NCBI GenBank assembly: GCA_037042915.1
Contig: CM073201.1
Location: 62,001 to 126,000 of the forward strand
Source: Auricularia sp. M13
Lineage: Eukaryota; Basidiomycota; Agaricomycetes; Auriculariales; Auriculariaceae
Direction: 5' to 3'
Length of the DNA stretch: 64,000 nt
Shown here: in pieces, positions 44,131 to 55,586 of the stretch
Layout of the letters: the number at the start of each line of letters is the position of its first letter
Numbering within the stretch: position 1 is the stretch's first letter
Program-made: the position numbers and the translations under genes
Notes under the pieces: model-generated
Told to the model about the DNA's origin: nothing
Databases searched by the model: none
Seen by the model: only the letters and a program-made list of their open reading frames with translations

Positions 44131-45782
44131 TCACGGCGCATCGAACAGCCACTCGTCTATCCTGTCGAACTGCGGCCCATCGATAGGCTTCCACGGCTCG
44201 CGCACGAGCTCGTCCACATAATCCCGCACATCATCAACTGTCAGCGGCGTCTCGATGCCGCATAGCACCATACGTCGCATGCGTGTGAGGCCAGCGCGGC
44301 GCACGGCGAAGCAGCTGAGAACAGCGACGGAGTCGACCACGACGTCCTGCGTGATTGTGTTCGCGGCGCGCGCACGCGTGAGCGTGAAGGTACGCAGCGC
44401 CGGCATTCGGTCGAGAAGAAGTTGCTTGCCGCGCGCCTGAAAAACGACGTGGTGCTGGTGCAGCAGCACTGTATACTCGCGGAGATTTGGGAGGCGGACG
44501 TGGTCCGCAGCGGCGATGAAGGACAGGAGATGGGCGGGCACGGTGAGCGAGAGCAGAGTGTCGGCGGAGACGACCAGATGCTCGTGGAGAAATGTTCGCG
44601 CGTGCTCAAGACGGGCGCGCAGAAATCGACGCGTGGTGCCTGCGACGCCGGGCCCGCGTGAGTGGAGGTTGAATGTGAGTCGGTTCGGAAAACCGCTGGG
44701 CGTGTTCAGGATAAGGACTCTTGTACTGCCGGTGGGTAGGTCGTGCGGCGCTGCGACCGGTCTGAGGGTCACGTCCGTCCTAGCGCGCACCTCAGGTCGG
44801 AGGATTATGAGCAACAGAGTAGCGTCATCCATTGTGGGTTCTGCGAAGTCCACATCGAACTCGAACCGTAAGGTTCGTAGGAATCGCAGCAAGGGCAGCT
44901 GAGAGGATGTGGGGAGGATGTTGTCTCGACGTCTGCTCACCCGCATAGCAGCATGCTCGAGGAGAGGGCATGAATATAGCACGTTCCACGCGAGCTGAAA
45001 AGACTGTGTCTCCATATGCGTCAACACCACGATGCGGAGGCTTTGGAACGCGCCGAGCACAGGCTGACATTCCACGTCGAGCCAGAGCTCCTCAAGTAAA
45101 GGCGCCTGGCCGGCGAAGAAGTTCGAGTCGAATAAAACGTCCTCGGCCTCCCAACCCATGCGCATTTCGAATCGCCGAAGGCAGGGCGCAGGCCGCGCGA
45201 GCCCATTATCCGCATCGAAGCCGAAATGGAGCAAAGCGTTTCCTGGAAGCACGCTGCTAATTACAAGCTGGCGTATACGCCAGACGTGTGGAGCAATGAG
45301 CTCGGCCAGAGCGGGTTGAGGGTTCGCTAGATGGATGTCGAGCGCAACGGGAACCTTTTCGCCGCGCTCGAGAAAAACAGGCAAGACCGTATTGTCAACG
45401 CCAGAGCTTGTCGCTATCCGAGCCCAAAGGCATGGATCACCTCGTATAATATCGCGCCAAGAGCGACAGACGCCGCTCGCAGCAACCATATCGGAAAAGG
45501 TTAGCATGGAGAAGATGTCGCAGAGTAATTCCGATGGGAGTAGGCGGCCTGCAGATTGGGCGCGCACTTTGTCGAGGACGATGCGCGCGACAGCATTCAA
45601 ATCGTTCAGCAGATCGTCGTATGACGTCTGGTCATCACTAGAATAAGGATTAAGTGCTAGAGTGTCGATTTTCCGTTCAAACGAGTAACTGCTTACCTAT
45701 TGCCAATTCTGCGAGCTGCAGGCGTTAGGACAAGTCGGATAGCTTGTACCTCCGATTCAAGCAGTAGCGCAGACGCTGGCAT
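44131..45782 (-). CDS. F-box protein (530 aa)
   Basis: Exon 1 (45782-45697) begins MPASALLLESEVQAI. A 59-nt GTAAGC..TAG intron is removed and exon 2 (45637-44131) continues in phase to a stop, giving 530 aa with no damage. Near residues 60-100 is an F-box: RLLPSELLCDIFSML, then ASGVCRSWRDIIRGDPCLWARI. F-box proteins link substrates to the SCF ubiquitin ligase through Skp1. The rest resembles the divergent leucine-rich-repeat-like C-termini common in basidiomycete F-box families (LLEELWLDVECQPVLGAF, LLHFGFDADNGLARPAPCL, VRLPNLREYTVLLHQH). No WD40 or kelch repeats were seen. Substrate and role cannot be told from sequence. It is a host gene, not part of a mobile element. Confidence 0.85.
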
Positions 45783-46489
45783 GCCTTGAAAACGCTTAAA
45801 GCGTGTTGATGTGGTTGGTCGAATCAGGGCTGTGTCGCGTCTTCAAGCTCCGATTCATCCTCGCGTTGGTTGAGCTTTTCCTCAGAAATTTTGCTATCCG
45901 GTCATGCAGGTGGTCCTCAAATGAAAGCTTCCTTTCTGCAGAAATGTCTCATCCCAGACATCGCCTGATCATACAGAGTTTGACCGAAATCTGGACGATG
46001 ACTTCGGATTTGCTTCGGATGGCCACCCTGTTGACGCGAAAAAGCGTGCCAACTGCGGGAAGATGGGATAACGTTGGGAAATAAATGTCGTAGAGCGCGC
46101 TTCCGGTATTATTCGGGGAAGCTGCCACTCTCCAACGTATCCTTCCTCCCGAGGCCGGCTGTGAGATAGGATCGGCCGAGCAAAGGTACAATTGCGCTCC
46201 CTTGATTCTATATGGGGCTCGTCGAAGGCTCAAATGTTGTTATCTGTTCACCGGCCATGTGAAAGTTTACCACAAAGTGCCTGTGAATTGTTACTTTTAT
46301 CAGCCCAGAAAATCTACTCGAAACCTTGCTCTTGACTCGGATCTCGACTCGTTGCTTCCAGATGCGGGAAAAGGAGAACCTGGCCTGAGTCAAAGGAAAG
46401 CGTCGAACCTTGCACGGCCGCGGCGCGCAGATTCAGAATGACGTGGCATGTCCCGATGGTGTAGAGGATGCGCTCCGTCCTGAGCTCAT
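45783..46489. other. No recognisable gene
   Basis: This is the 5' side of the F-box gene and the target region of the copia element. Short frames only. The last five bases before the LTR (46490-46494) are GCGAT, the target duplication. Confidence 0.4.
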
Positions 46490-46494
46490 GCGAT

Positions 46495-46605
46495 TGTTAG
46501 CAGGAGGGAAGAAAACCAGTCGGATAAACCCGGAATCGGACATACGCGCTACATACACGAGGATGCGGTATGATCATAGACGGACATAAGCATTCTATGC
46601 TAACA
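46495..46605 (-). repeat. Copia 3' LTR
   Basis: 111 bp with inverted ends TGTTAGC/GCTAACA, flanked on the left by GCGAT. It is almost identical to 55357-55467. Confidence 0.93.
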
Positions 46606-46612
46606 CTCCCCC

Positions 46613-48720
46613 TCAGGCCGACAATCCGAGTGAAGCTACAAAACGGGATGTTTTACCGGAATCGAGTGGTTTGGTGAAAATGTCGGCGACATTCTCGTGA
46701 GTACTGATCCACTGAACGGAAATCGATTCGTCCGCAACTGCGTGGCGCACGTGATGGTATGGCAGCGCGATGTGCTTCGTCCTGTCGTGGAACTTGTTGG
46801 TCTTTGCCATCGAGATCGCCGACTGGTTATCAACCATCATTGGCGTCGGGAGGTCCAGCGGATCGAGCATCTCGCCGATGAACGAGCGGATCCACAGCGC
46901 CTCGCGTGTCGCGAGCGACAGGGCAATGTACTCTGCCTCGGCAGTGCTGAGCGCGACGACGCTTTGCTTCTTCGCACGCCACGAGATGGCTCCGCCAAAG
47001 AGCGTAAACGCGTAGCCCGACATGGAATACCAGTCGAGCGACTCGGTGCCGTAGCTCGCGTCGGAATACCCACGCAAGCCGTCATTGGTGCCGCCCAGCG
47101 TTAGGGCGTGGTCTCGCGTGCCGATGAGGTAGCGCACAACATGCTTGAGTGCCTCCCAGTGCGCGCGGCCCGGGTTGGCCTGGAATTGCGAGAGCAGGCT
47201 CGCCGCAAATTGAATATCTGCGCGGTAACTGTTAGCAATCCAGAGCAGTTGACCGAGAGCCTCGCGGAAAGGAATGTTGGCCATCTCGGCCTTCTCTTCC
47301 GCGGTCGTCGGGCACTGATGTCGACCTAGACGAGTGCCAGGATTCAGTGCACTTGGTACAGGTCGGGCATCTTGCAGCCTGCACAACTGGATGAGGTCCT
47401 CGATGTAGCTGGGCTGTGACAGCGAGATAGTGCCTGCCGCGCGATCGCGGCAGATCGTGGTGCCCAGGAAATGCGAAATGTCGCCCATGACCTTCATGGG
47501 AAACTGCGCATTGAGCTGCTCCTCGAGCGCGAGCAGGATGTCGAGCTTGTTGCCGATGATCATTGGGTCATCGACGTGCAGTCCGATGTAGGTGCGCTCA
47601 GCGTCGGAGATGCGATAGAACACAGCATGATCTGCCTCGCTGCGCTTGAAGCCAAGACTGAAGACAAACGTGCTCAACGTCTTATACCAGATGTACCCGG
47701 CGTCTTTGAGGCCATAGAGCGCTTTGTCGAGTCGCAGTATATGCGTTCGGCGAGGCATCTCGTCCGTGTCAAAACCGTCCGGCTGCTCTGCGAATACGGG
47801 CTTGTCCAACACACCGTTGAGGTATGCGCCACGGAAATCGGCCTGCCGAACTTCCCAGTCAAAGTGTGCTGCCATTGCAAGAAGGATGTTGCGCGACGTT
47901 GACTTGAGAACCGGTGCGTAGGTTTCACCATATCCACCTACGCGCTCCTGAATGTCACCACGCGCGACGATCCGCGCCTTGTGCTGGATGACGTTCCCGG
48001 AGCTGTCGACCTTATTGTCAAACACCCACTTGAGGGGGATCACAGGCTCGTTGCCTGCCGCCTCGCGAGGTACGACGACAAAAGTCTGGTGCGCAATGAG
48101 GGAGTTCATCTCCTCCTCCATCGCGGTCCGCCATGCTGGCCAGATCTCATTTCGTTGAGCCTGGCTAACGGTGCGGGGGATAAGAGTAGAGGGGAGGACG
48201 CTAAGGGCAAAACCCGCTTGAGCGTCCTCGAGTGGTACTTGCAGGCCAGGCGTGAACTTCGGGTCGCGCTTGAGATAATGCGACGTGGTACCGTCACCCG
48301 CCTGGATGGCTCTAACGTACGCGCTCGGCCTCCGAACACGACGTGAGCGGCCCGCATCAGCGTCATCTGACGCATCGGGGTCTGTCGGGGCGATGTCGGC
48401 GGCGGTGAACTGTTGGGAAGATGTATCAGCGGCCGGATCTTGTCCGCGATGCTCTTCTTTCTCCCCCTCAGCGCCGCGCTTGTGCTCATCGCCCGGTGTT
48501 GATGTTGCGTCGACTTTTGCGGGTTGCGCGCTGTCCCGCGCACCCGAGGATGTTGTGGGCAAAGCCGGAGACGACTCCGACTCCCCCTGCTCCCCCTGTT
48601 CCAAGGGGAACTGCGTACCGTCGGGAAAGCGCACGTTGCGCTCGACGGTTGTAGTGCGCCTGGACGGCCAATAGATCTTGTGGCCGTCCGCGGTCTCGAC
48701 GCTTGGGCCAACCCAAATGG
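46613..48720 (-). mobile_element. Copia reverse transcriptase-RNase H part
   Basis: Visible copia-type signatures in order: integrase C-terminal remnant (KIYWPSRRTTTVERNVRF); acidic linker; reverse transcriptase (PLKWVFDNKVDSSG, DFRGAYLNGVLDKPVFAEQP, LDKALYGLKDAGYIWY, then the active-site region YIGLHVDDPMI); and RNase H (SDASYGTESLDWYSMSGY, then STAEAEYIALS and HENVADIFTKPLDS). The sequence lies 3' of the nested DNA element. Confidence 0.9.
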
Positions 48721-48915
48721 CTTCCTCGCCCGGTCTATATAAAGTGACGCGCAAGTGACGCGCAGTGACGCGCGAGACGCGCAACACAATTTTGTACCCA
48801 ATACTAACCCTTGTGAGGTCTGATAACATGGACCATATCCACTGATGCCTCCAAAACAATTGGGGAGGTGCCATCAGCCCAGGGTCTTAGTTAAACGGGC
48901 AAAGGTGTAATAGTA

Positions 48916-49462
48916 CTAGTCCTGACGGGGAAGCTGACACATTTTGATCTCACTACATTCCCGTTGCTGCTCTGCCCTCGGCTTGTCATAGGTTTATTAT
49001 GCCCTCAATGAGAACATGTTTACTGAAGAGCTCGATTTTTTTGAGGGGAAAACCATGGAAGAGGACCGATGCCGGGTGTTCGACAGGGAAGCTGACAAGG
49101 CTCCGAAGGCCGTCATCTAACTCCATTGTTCACCGTCCCTTTCACCAGGACTTCCGGAGAAATTAATTTAAGGCTTTACTGATGTTCTGAAGTTACCCTG
49201 GGAAGTCTCAAGCCCAAGGGACTTACTCCATGAGCTACACCATGGAATCAATGCCACATCAACCCAACTGGGCAGTTGATGCCGTTTATTGCTCTGGTTT
49301 AAATGTACATACACCTATAATTTCTTGAGCAATAGGTTTTTAAGACCCTATAAAAGCTACCATATTTTTCCTGAGGGTTAAGAGTAAAGGGGAGAGGCAG
49401 AAATGAGCACCATCACGTTATGTCAGCTTCTGTCAAGATGTCAGCTTCCCCGTCAGGACTAG
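48916..49462. mobile_element. 547-bp MITE with TA duplication
   Basis: Perfect 24-bp TIRs start CTAGTCCTGACGGGGAAG, and the element is flanked by TA at 48914-48915 and 49463-49464. It fits a Tc1/mariner-type MITE. No coding capacity. It sits inside the 4.3-kb element inside the copia element. Confidence 0.85.
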
Positions 49463-49933
49463 TACCAAAAGGCTTACGCGTCTCCTGCGCGTCTCCTGCA
49501 TGTCATTGCAAATTGCAATAAATACAGACATTTGGAGGGAATGCCATGTGTAAGGAAGGTAAGACATAGTCTATACTCGTTTCCGCGTTATTTCGATTGA
49601 AATTATTGCTCAAATAAACAATGCAAACTCAATATGTGACACTCGTAAATAATAGCTTTCTACACACTGCCACCAGTCACTACTGGGTTAATCTATCCAC
49701 ATGTGACAATCCATTACACAGTACACATATTTGGCATAATTACCCTAGTTTGTGAGAGGGTGAATTCACCTAGAGACTCAGTCCAAAATCTCGAAGTCAG
49801 TCGTAAATACAGTAACCACCACCCTGGCAATATCATTTTGTCTATACTCTTCCAAATGGCATTTCAAGCTGTTTCTACACACATTTTGTTGATTCCTTGA
49901 GATTCTGAGCTGAACGGGTTGCATTTGTGCAGA

Positions 49934-50000
49934 CGCGTCTCTTGCGCGTCACTCTGACCAAGTCGCTCAGAGTGACGCGCAGTGACGCGCAAGAGACGCG
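49934..50000. repeat. Internal GACGCG hairpin
   Basis: Arm CGCGTCTCTTGCGCGTCAC with CTCTGA faces its complement after a short spacer (CCAAGTCGC); the right arm has one extra GTGACGCGC unit. The words match the termini of the 4.3-kb element, so this may be the joined ends of another related copy. Confidence 0.7.
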
Positions 50001-51889
50001 TATATGAGTTGAAACTATTAAATGTATAAATATCAGAGGGAGATGTAACTCATCAACTGGTGATATGTACTAGTGTTTGGAGGTGGAATCCGAACTGGAA
50101 ATACTGTCTAGAGCCAGCAGGGGATGCATCATTTGCGAGATTTCCTTCTAGTAAAACCTGTTTGGATGCTGGAAACTTTAGGCATCTTCTTGACTGGTTC
50201 CTTTACCTCATCCATGTTTGCCTTTGCCTCCTGCATCCAATCTTCCTCTTCCATCTCTGCATCAAACTCCCTTTGATGATTTAGTTCCTTGTTGTGTCAT
50301 TTGAGCGATTATGACTTACTGCTTTCTTTTGAGAGTTATTTGGCAGAATCACAAAGTAAAGACAGCAGTATCCAGATACTAGACACAGAAGCTAACAGAG
50401 CAGAGGCATGTAAGCTACAGAAACGGTCAGGTTAGAGTAGCTTGCGGAATAAGAGTCTTTTGCTTTCGGTAGAGCTAAAGCTCGAGTTGTGAGTTGCTCA
50501 AAGTCTCCAATTGCAAAAGAGCTGTCTGAGATGGGCCAGCAGTGAGCACCTTAGATACATCTGAGGAATTACTGAGTCATCTACCTAGTCATCTACCTAC
50601 TGAGTCAAAGGTGAGTCTCTTGCAGTCACACAAAGGAGATGAGTCGGTCAATGACTCCTAGATGAGTCTCAGGTGCTATTACAGGTTCTCACGTGAATTA
50701 CATGGTGTTGCAACGTAGGATAAAGTTATTAAAATGTATGTGAACTGCAGCAGGACACACCTGAGAGCAGCTTGAGCCTGACGCGGATGGGTGTATCGCA
50801 TGTGCACATGACAGTGCAGACAAGGATTGTTGCCAGTATACGCAGTAGTGTCCCAAAAAGGCGCTGCAAAGGTTAGCAACTGTTCCCAGCACAGAGACAC
50901 AGGCAAAGTCAGGAGCAGGAATATAGTACTCTATCTCCAAAGTCTGGGATGAGCACAGAGCATCACAAATCAGAAGCCGGTCCGCAAGGTGTAGGATTAA
51001 CCACTCTCAAATGAGAATGTTGCGGTCATCACGGCCGTCGCAAGCTCTGTCCGCTTGCCCGCGGGTTTTACGCCGCTTCGCCGAGCGTTCGGTCGCTGCT
51101 GCATACAGTCGGCGCACTGTTTACCCTCGGACGGAGACTCGGTCAGAGTTATACACCTCGGGCTGTTCAACTCGGGATATGATCTGCACGCCGCTCTCTA
51201 CCTACCTAGGGGGTGAGACGACCTCGGTGCATACCCCAATTCGGCTCGGTGGAGGCTTCTCACCTTCGGACCAATGTTCGGCAGCTCCCCCCTTGCTGTA
51301 TGCGTCGGATATGGGCGTTGTGGTGCTCGGGGCAGGCTCCAGAACCCCCTTTGGACCTCGGGCGGACTCGGTGGGTCACCCTGAGCAACCTCGGAGGGTC
51401 GGGAACGCCTCTATTGGACCTCTCGTCGGTACGGTACCCCTCGGATGGATAGTAGGTCGGTTATCATCACCTGGTACAAGCTCGGCTACATCCTCGGACC
51501 CTCGGCCCGTGGCCTCAACAGCTCGGCGCTCTCCCCGTGTACTCGGGAGGTGCCCTCCTTCTCGGTCCGTGCACTCGGTGGGTGTGTGTATGTGTGGCAT
51601 ACCTCGGCACCTTCGCCCTGTCTCGGACCCTGTTCGACTGGAGGTGTGGTAGAGTGCTAGCACTATGGGAGACGATGGTGGATGGACCCTTTAGCTCCGG
51701 GATCACCATGGACCGGATCAGCGGACCTTGGGGATGGGTATATAGGTTGTGGGGTGTAGATGCGTGTACCCTAGGTTTGGTCTGGTCAATTGTACTGCTT
51801 GTCCGTTCTTCCTCGTCCTTCTCTCCTCTCTTGGGCGTCGGTCTCGGCGAGTGACGAGCGCTCTGCCGTGACAGAGAACAGTAAGATTT

Positions 51890-52425
51890 TTAATTGTTCT
51901 CACATGAGAGCTAGCGCTCAATTAGTTACTGAAAGTTACTAACTTTGTTACTAACTTGTTAGTTAGTAACATGTTAGTAACACAGGTCCTGGAGGAAGGT
52001 CGGGTTACTAACTTCGAAGGTACTTAAAAGCCCTTGGCCAGAGAAGGGATCCTGGGCCCTGAAGGAGTCCTGCAATGTGAATCTCAGCTCTCATACCATT
52101 TGAGTGACCTGTTCTCCCTCTAAGTTGTAAAATATCACTCATGCTGGTGTACCACGGCTTCCCAATGCTGTGGGAAGTGAGTTGGTTGTATTTGAGCACC
52201 AAACATACAATTCGGGCCCTCAAGACTTACTTTCAGCACCTCAATTAATCTATCACTAGCCTGGGTGATGTCTAGGATGTACTCTCAACCTATATTGTAT
52301 TATATAAGCTCAAATGTTATTAACAATGTTAGTAACACCCTGTTAGTAATACCTAACGTTAGTAACCTGTTAGTTATCTCACGGGAGATAACTAACTGAG
52401 CTCTAATGAGAGCAACTAAGGATAA
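51890..52425. repeat. GTTAGTAAC-rich segment, possible MITE
   Basis: Many GTTAGTAAC/GTTACTAAC words occur near 51920-51990 and 52310-52400. The outer parts are loosely inverted: TCTCACATGAGAGCT at the left, and AGCTCTAATGAGAGC at the right. The boundaries and target duplication are unclear. Confidence 0.4.
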
Positions 52426-53055
52426 ACCACAGGAAGTGATTTTACCCTGAGGGGTGACAAGTTTGAGGTGGAGTGGAAGCAGGGAAGCGATGGTGGTGGG
52501 AGGAAGACAAGGAGCAAACAGCTGACTTCGAAATTTGACTCAGATTCAAGGTCAGCCATTCATAGGGCAGAAACACTGCAAGACCACTTCCCTCCCAATG
52601 CATGACAAGCCTTACTTAGGAACTCATATTTCCTAGCTCATTGTATGTGTCTGGATGCAGGTTAGCCAGAAGGTCTGAGCTCGAAGTTGAGATTGTGCAT
52701 TTGCATTCAACTTACGTGTGACAGTGACTGTCCAAGAGGCAATTCTGGTGTAGTAAGCCATCTTACAGGCTTATAATATGATTTCATGTAGTTACATACC
52801 TCCCATGGGCAGACGCGCATGACGCGCAGGGGGACGCGCAGTGACGCGCAAGAGTGACGCGCACATTTAGACATATTAACGAACATTTCCGGATTTAGGG
52901 CCTGTAAAATTCACCTAAAATCACGATAATATTTAGAATGATATTGGCTATCTATTGAGGTAAGGATCGTGTGATTATGTAAAGATTTGAGCGAGATATG
53001 CTCTGCGCGTCTCTGCGCGTCTCTGCGCGTCACTTTCTCTACCCCCTTCCTCGCC

Positions 53056-55335
53056 GCGGTCGTCAAGTTTTGTGCCGTTGTGCACACGGACGTACACCTT
53101 GCTACCAAACTGGCGTGCGCGCCGGAGATCAGGCTTCCTGCCCGTCGCAACCTCCATCGGTGTCTTGGGTGCCGTTTTCTTGGTCGGTGTCCGGTTGCGT
53201 AGCCAAACGGCATAGAGGGCCGCGTGACCCCAGAACGACTCGGGCAACCCAGAGTCGTTGAGCATCGCGCGGACCAGGCCTAGTATGGTGCCATTGAGCC
53301 GCTCCACGGCGCCGTTATGCTGTGGCGTGTCGTGGGCGGTCAGTGAGCGACGCGTGCCCTGCTTCGCCAGGTGCTCGTCGAACATTTCGTTCACGAATTC
53401 CCCTCCGCGGTCAGAGTGGAACTCCTTCACAGACGCGCCGTACTGCGTCTTGATTTCGGCCTCCACATGCTGATAATGTGTTAGCGTCTCGTCGGCCGTC
53501 TTCGTACGTTGAAGGCCGAGCCAAGCCAAGTCGGTATGGCTGTCGAGGAAAGCGGTGTAGTACTTGTAACCGCCGCGAGCCTCCGTCTTGGCCGGTCCCC
53601 ATATGTCTGCGGAGACCCGGTCGCCCATCGCCCTGCCATGTAGATCCTCGCGGTGCTTGGCGATAGGGGTATTGCGCATTTTTGCGCGGATGCACGACGC
53701 ACATTCCGTAATGGGCGTCGACAGGTCCACGTCGAAACCGAGCGCCGCGCCGTTCTTGGCTAGCGTCTCGATGGTCGAATGCGAGAGGTGCCCGAGACGG
53801 AGATGCGCCTCCGTTCGGGTCAGCGGCCGGTGCGCGCTCGCCGCAGCACCAGCGCCCGCGCCACGACCGGGCTTCCAGGTCACCAGCGGGTACACATCCT
53901 GCCGCTGCTCGACGCGCAGGATGGGTCGTCGTTCCGGATCGCGGGCATCGTATAGCACGCCGTATCCGTTCTCCTGATTCGTGAACACCAAGCCCTTGCG
54001 TCTGAGCAGCCCGATGGAGATGAGCGGGCTCGTGCAGCTGGGCAGGTAGTAGACGTTGCGAAGGGTAAACCTCCTCACATTGTCGCCCTGGTAGCATTCA
54101 AACTCGACGGTGCCTTTCTCCGTCGCGACCTCGACGCCCGACGCCGTGGTAATCTCGTACGGTTCGCACGGCGCAATATGCGTGAAGTTATCGCGGTTGC
54201 CGTCGTAGTGCCGGGACGCGCCAGTGTCCAATAGTCGAATCTCGAGGTGTCGAGCTGTCGCGCGCAACGCATGACTCGCGCTGGCCATCGCGAAGAAGCT
54301 GAAACCCTCCCGGTCTCCCTGGGAGTCGTCCTGCTTCTCTGAGCTCTCAGCAACGCGCGCAGAACCCTTGTCCTTCGCGCTCGCGCCGGGCTTCGTCGAC
54401 TTCGTGTCGGCGCCGCCGTTCTTCTTCGTACGGTATCCGTACTCGTGCCCTGGAGGACCCTGGCCCTCGGCGCCACCGCCGGGAGCCCAGCAGTCCTTGC
54501 CGGTGTGCTTCGTACTGCCGCACACGTCGCACTTCGCGCCGCCGCCGCCGGGGTGCTTTGCCGGGTTCTGCGACTGCGGTTGCATCTTGCGGAACTTCGC
54601 CGCCATCGCGCGCGCTTCCTCGCGCTCGCGCCGTGTCTGAGACTGGTCCAGGCGAATCGCCTCGCGAAGCGCCGTATGCACAGTGTCGAAATCGAGCTTG
54701 CCGCCCGTCGCTGTGATCGCAGTGTGGATAACGGGACGGTATTGCTTCGGCATAGCCTTGATGAGGAAGGCTGCGTAAATCGCGTCCTGGAGCTCGCCTC
54801 CGGCCTCGATGTACTCGTTGCGCTTCTCGATGAGCGCTTGGATGACCGAGAGCGGGTCCTCATCGTCGTCGCCCGTGCAGCGGATCTCCATGAGCTGAAT
54901 GAGCAAATCCGCGAGCACGAGGATGCTCTGGTTCGCGAATTTGGCCGTAAGTTGTCGCCAGAGTTCGGATACAGGCCGTACACCTATCAGTTGCTGGTGC
55001 AAATCGGCCGGGATAGACTGGTTGATGACAGAAATGAGCTGCGCCTGAATGCGAAGGTAGTTGTCCATTTCCGTCTCGTACGCGTCAACCGCCGCGTCGT
55101 AAGCGCGCAACGCGCTCTTTTCCTCGTCCGTTGGGGACTTTGGATTCTTGACCGTCGGTTCCGTCGGTTCCACGGGCGGTTTTACGCGTCCGGTCAAGTG
55201 CTTTCGCGCACCCGGCTGCGCTAGCAGATATTGTTCCATGCGGTCCTTATACGCGACCCAGTTGGTGCCACCGGCCAGTAGCTTCGGCGGGGCATGTGCA
55301 CCATAGCGGGACGTCGAGACCAGGTCTGCAGTCAT
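53056..55335 (-). mobile_element. Copia Gag-protease-integrase part
   Basis: It begins MTADLVSTSRYGAHAPPKLL with a copia Gag (UBN2-like) domain (NWVAYKDRMEQYL, then ELWRQLTAKFANQSIL). It continues with a Cys-His knuckle (CDVCGSTKHTGKDCW), protease (IRLLDTGASRHYDGN), a GAG-pre-integrase zinc-binding region (HLRLGHLSHSTIETL, then ECASCIRAKMRNTPIAKHR) and an integrase core (DSHTDLAWLGL, then FHSDRGGEFVNEMFDEHL and TPQHNGAVERLNGTIL). It reaches the nested DNA element at 53055. Confidence 0.9.
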
Positions 55336-55586
55336 GCCGGGCGGGGCTCAGTAACCTGTTAGCAGGAGGGAAGAAAACCAGTCGGATAAACCCGGAATCG
55401 GACATACGCGCTACATACACGAGGATGCGGCATGATCATAGACGGACATAAGCATTCTATGCTAACAGCGATTAGATTAACCGCCTCGTAAAAACCGAGC
55501 ACCCTGTCCAGTGACTCACCCAAATAGCAGGATGCGATAATTCGCCTGTGAAGAGGCCCCCGGCATAGGTCATCAGAGGTCCCATC

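Larger units (their letters stand above)
48731..53045. mobile_element. 4.3-kb non-autonomous element with GTGACGCGCA end repeats
   Basis: CTTCCTCGCC is duplicated at 48721-48730 and 53046-53055. The ends are inverted: TCTATATAAAGTGACGCGC from the left, and TAGAGAAAGTGACGCGC reading inward from the right. Both are followed by several copies of GTGACGCGCA/GAGACGCGCA. The same words recur inside at 49480-49500, 49926-50001 and 52811-52863. A 9-10-bp duplication suggests a Mutator-like element, but no transposase frame was found; frames such as 51011-51652 look like chance. It interrupts the copia element and itself contains a MITE. Confidence 0.85.
46495..55467 (-). mobile_element. Ty1/copia LTR retrotransposon carrying a nested DNA element
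   Basis: LTRs of 111 bp lie at 46495-46605 and 55357-55467, starting TGTTAGC and ending GCTAACA, and are nearly identical, so the insertion looks recent. GCGAT is duplicated at 46490-46494 and 55468-55472. A primer-site-like GGTTACTGAGCC follows the 5' LTR and a purine run lies beside the 3' LTR. Coding order on the minus strand is Gag, zinc knuckle, protease, integrase, reverse transcriptase and RNase H, as in Ty1/copia. A 4.3-kb DNA element (48731-53045) is inserted in the integrase C-terminal region. Apart from that insertion the copy looks close to whole. Confidence 0.93.

Noticed and set aside
51011-51652. 213-aa frame inside the 4.3-kb element as a transposase
   Set aside because: Ser/Arg/Pro-rich with no conserved acidic residues or domain order; probably chance.
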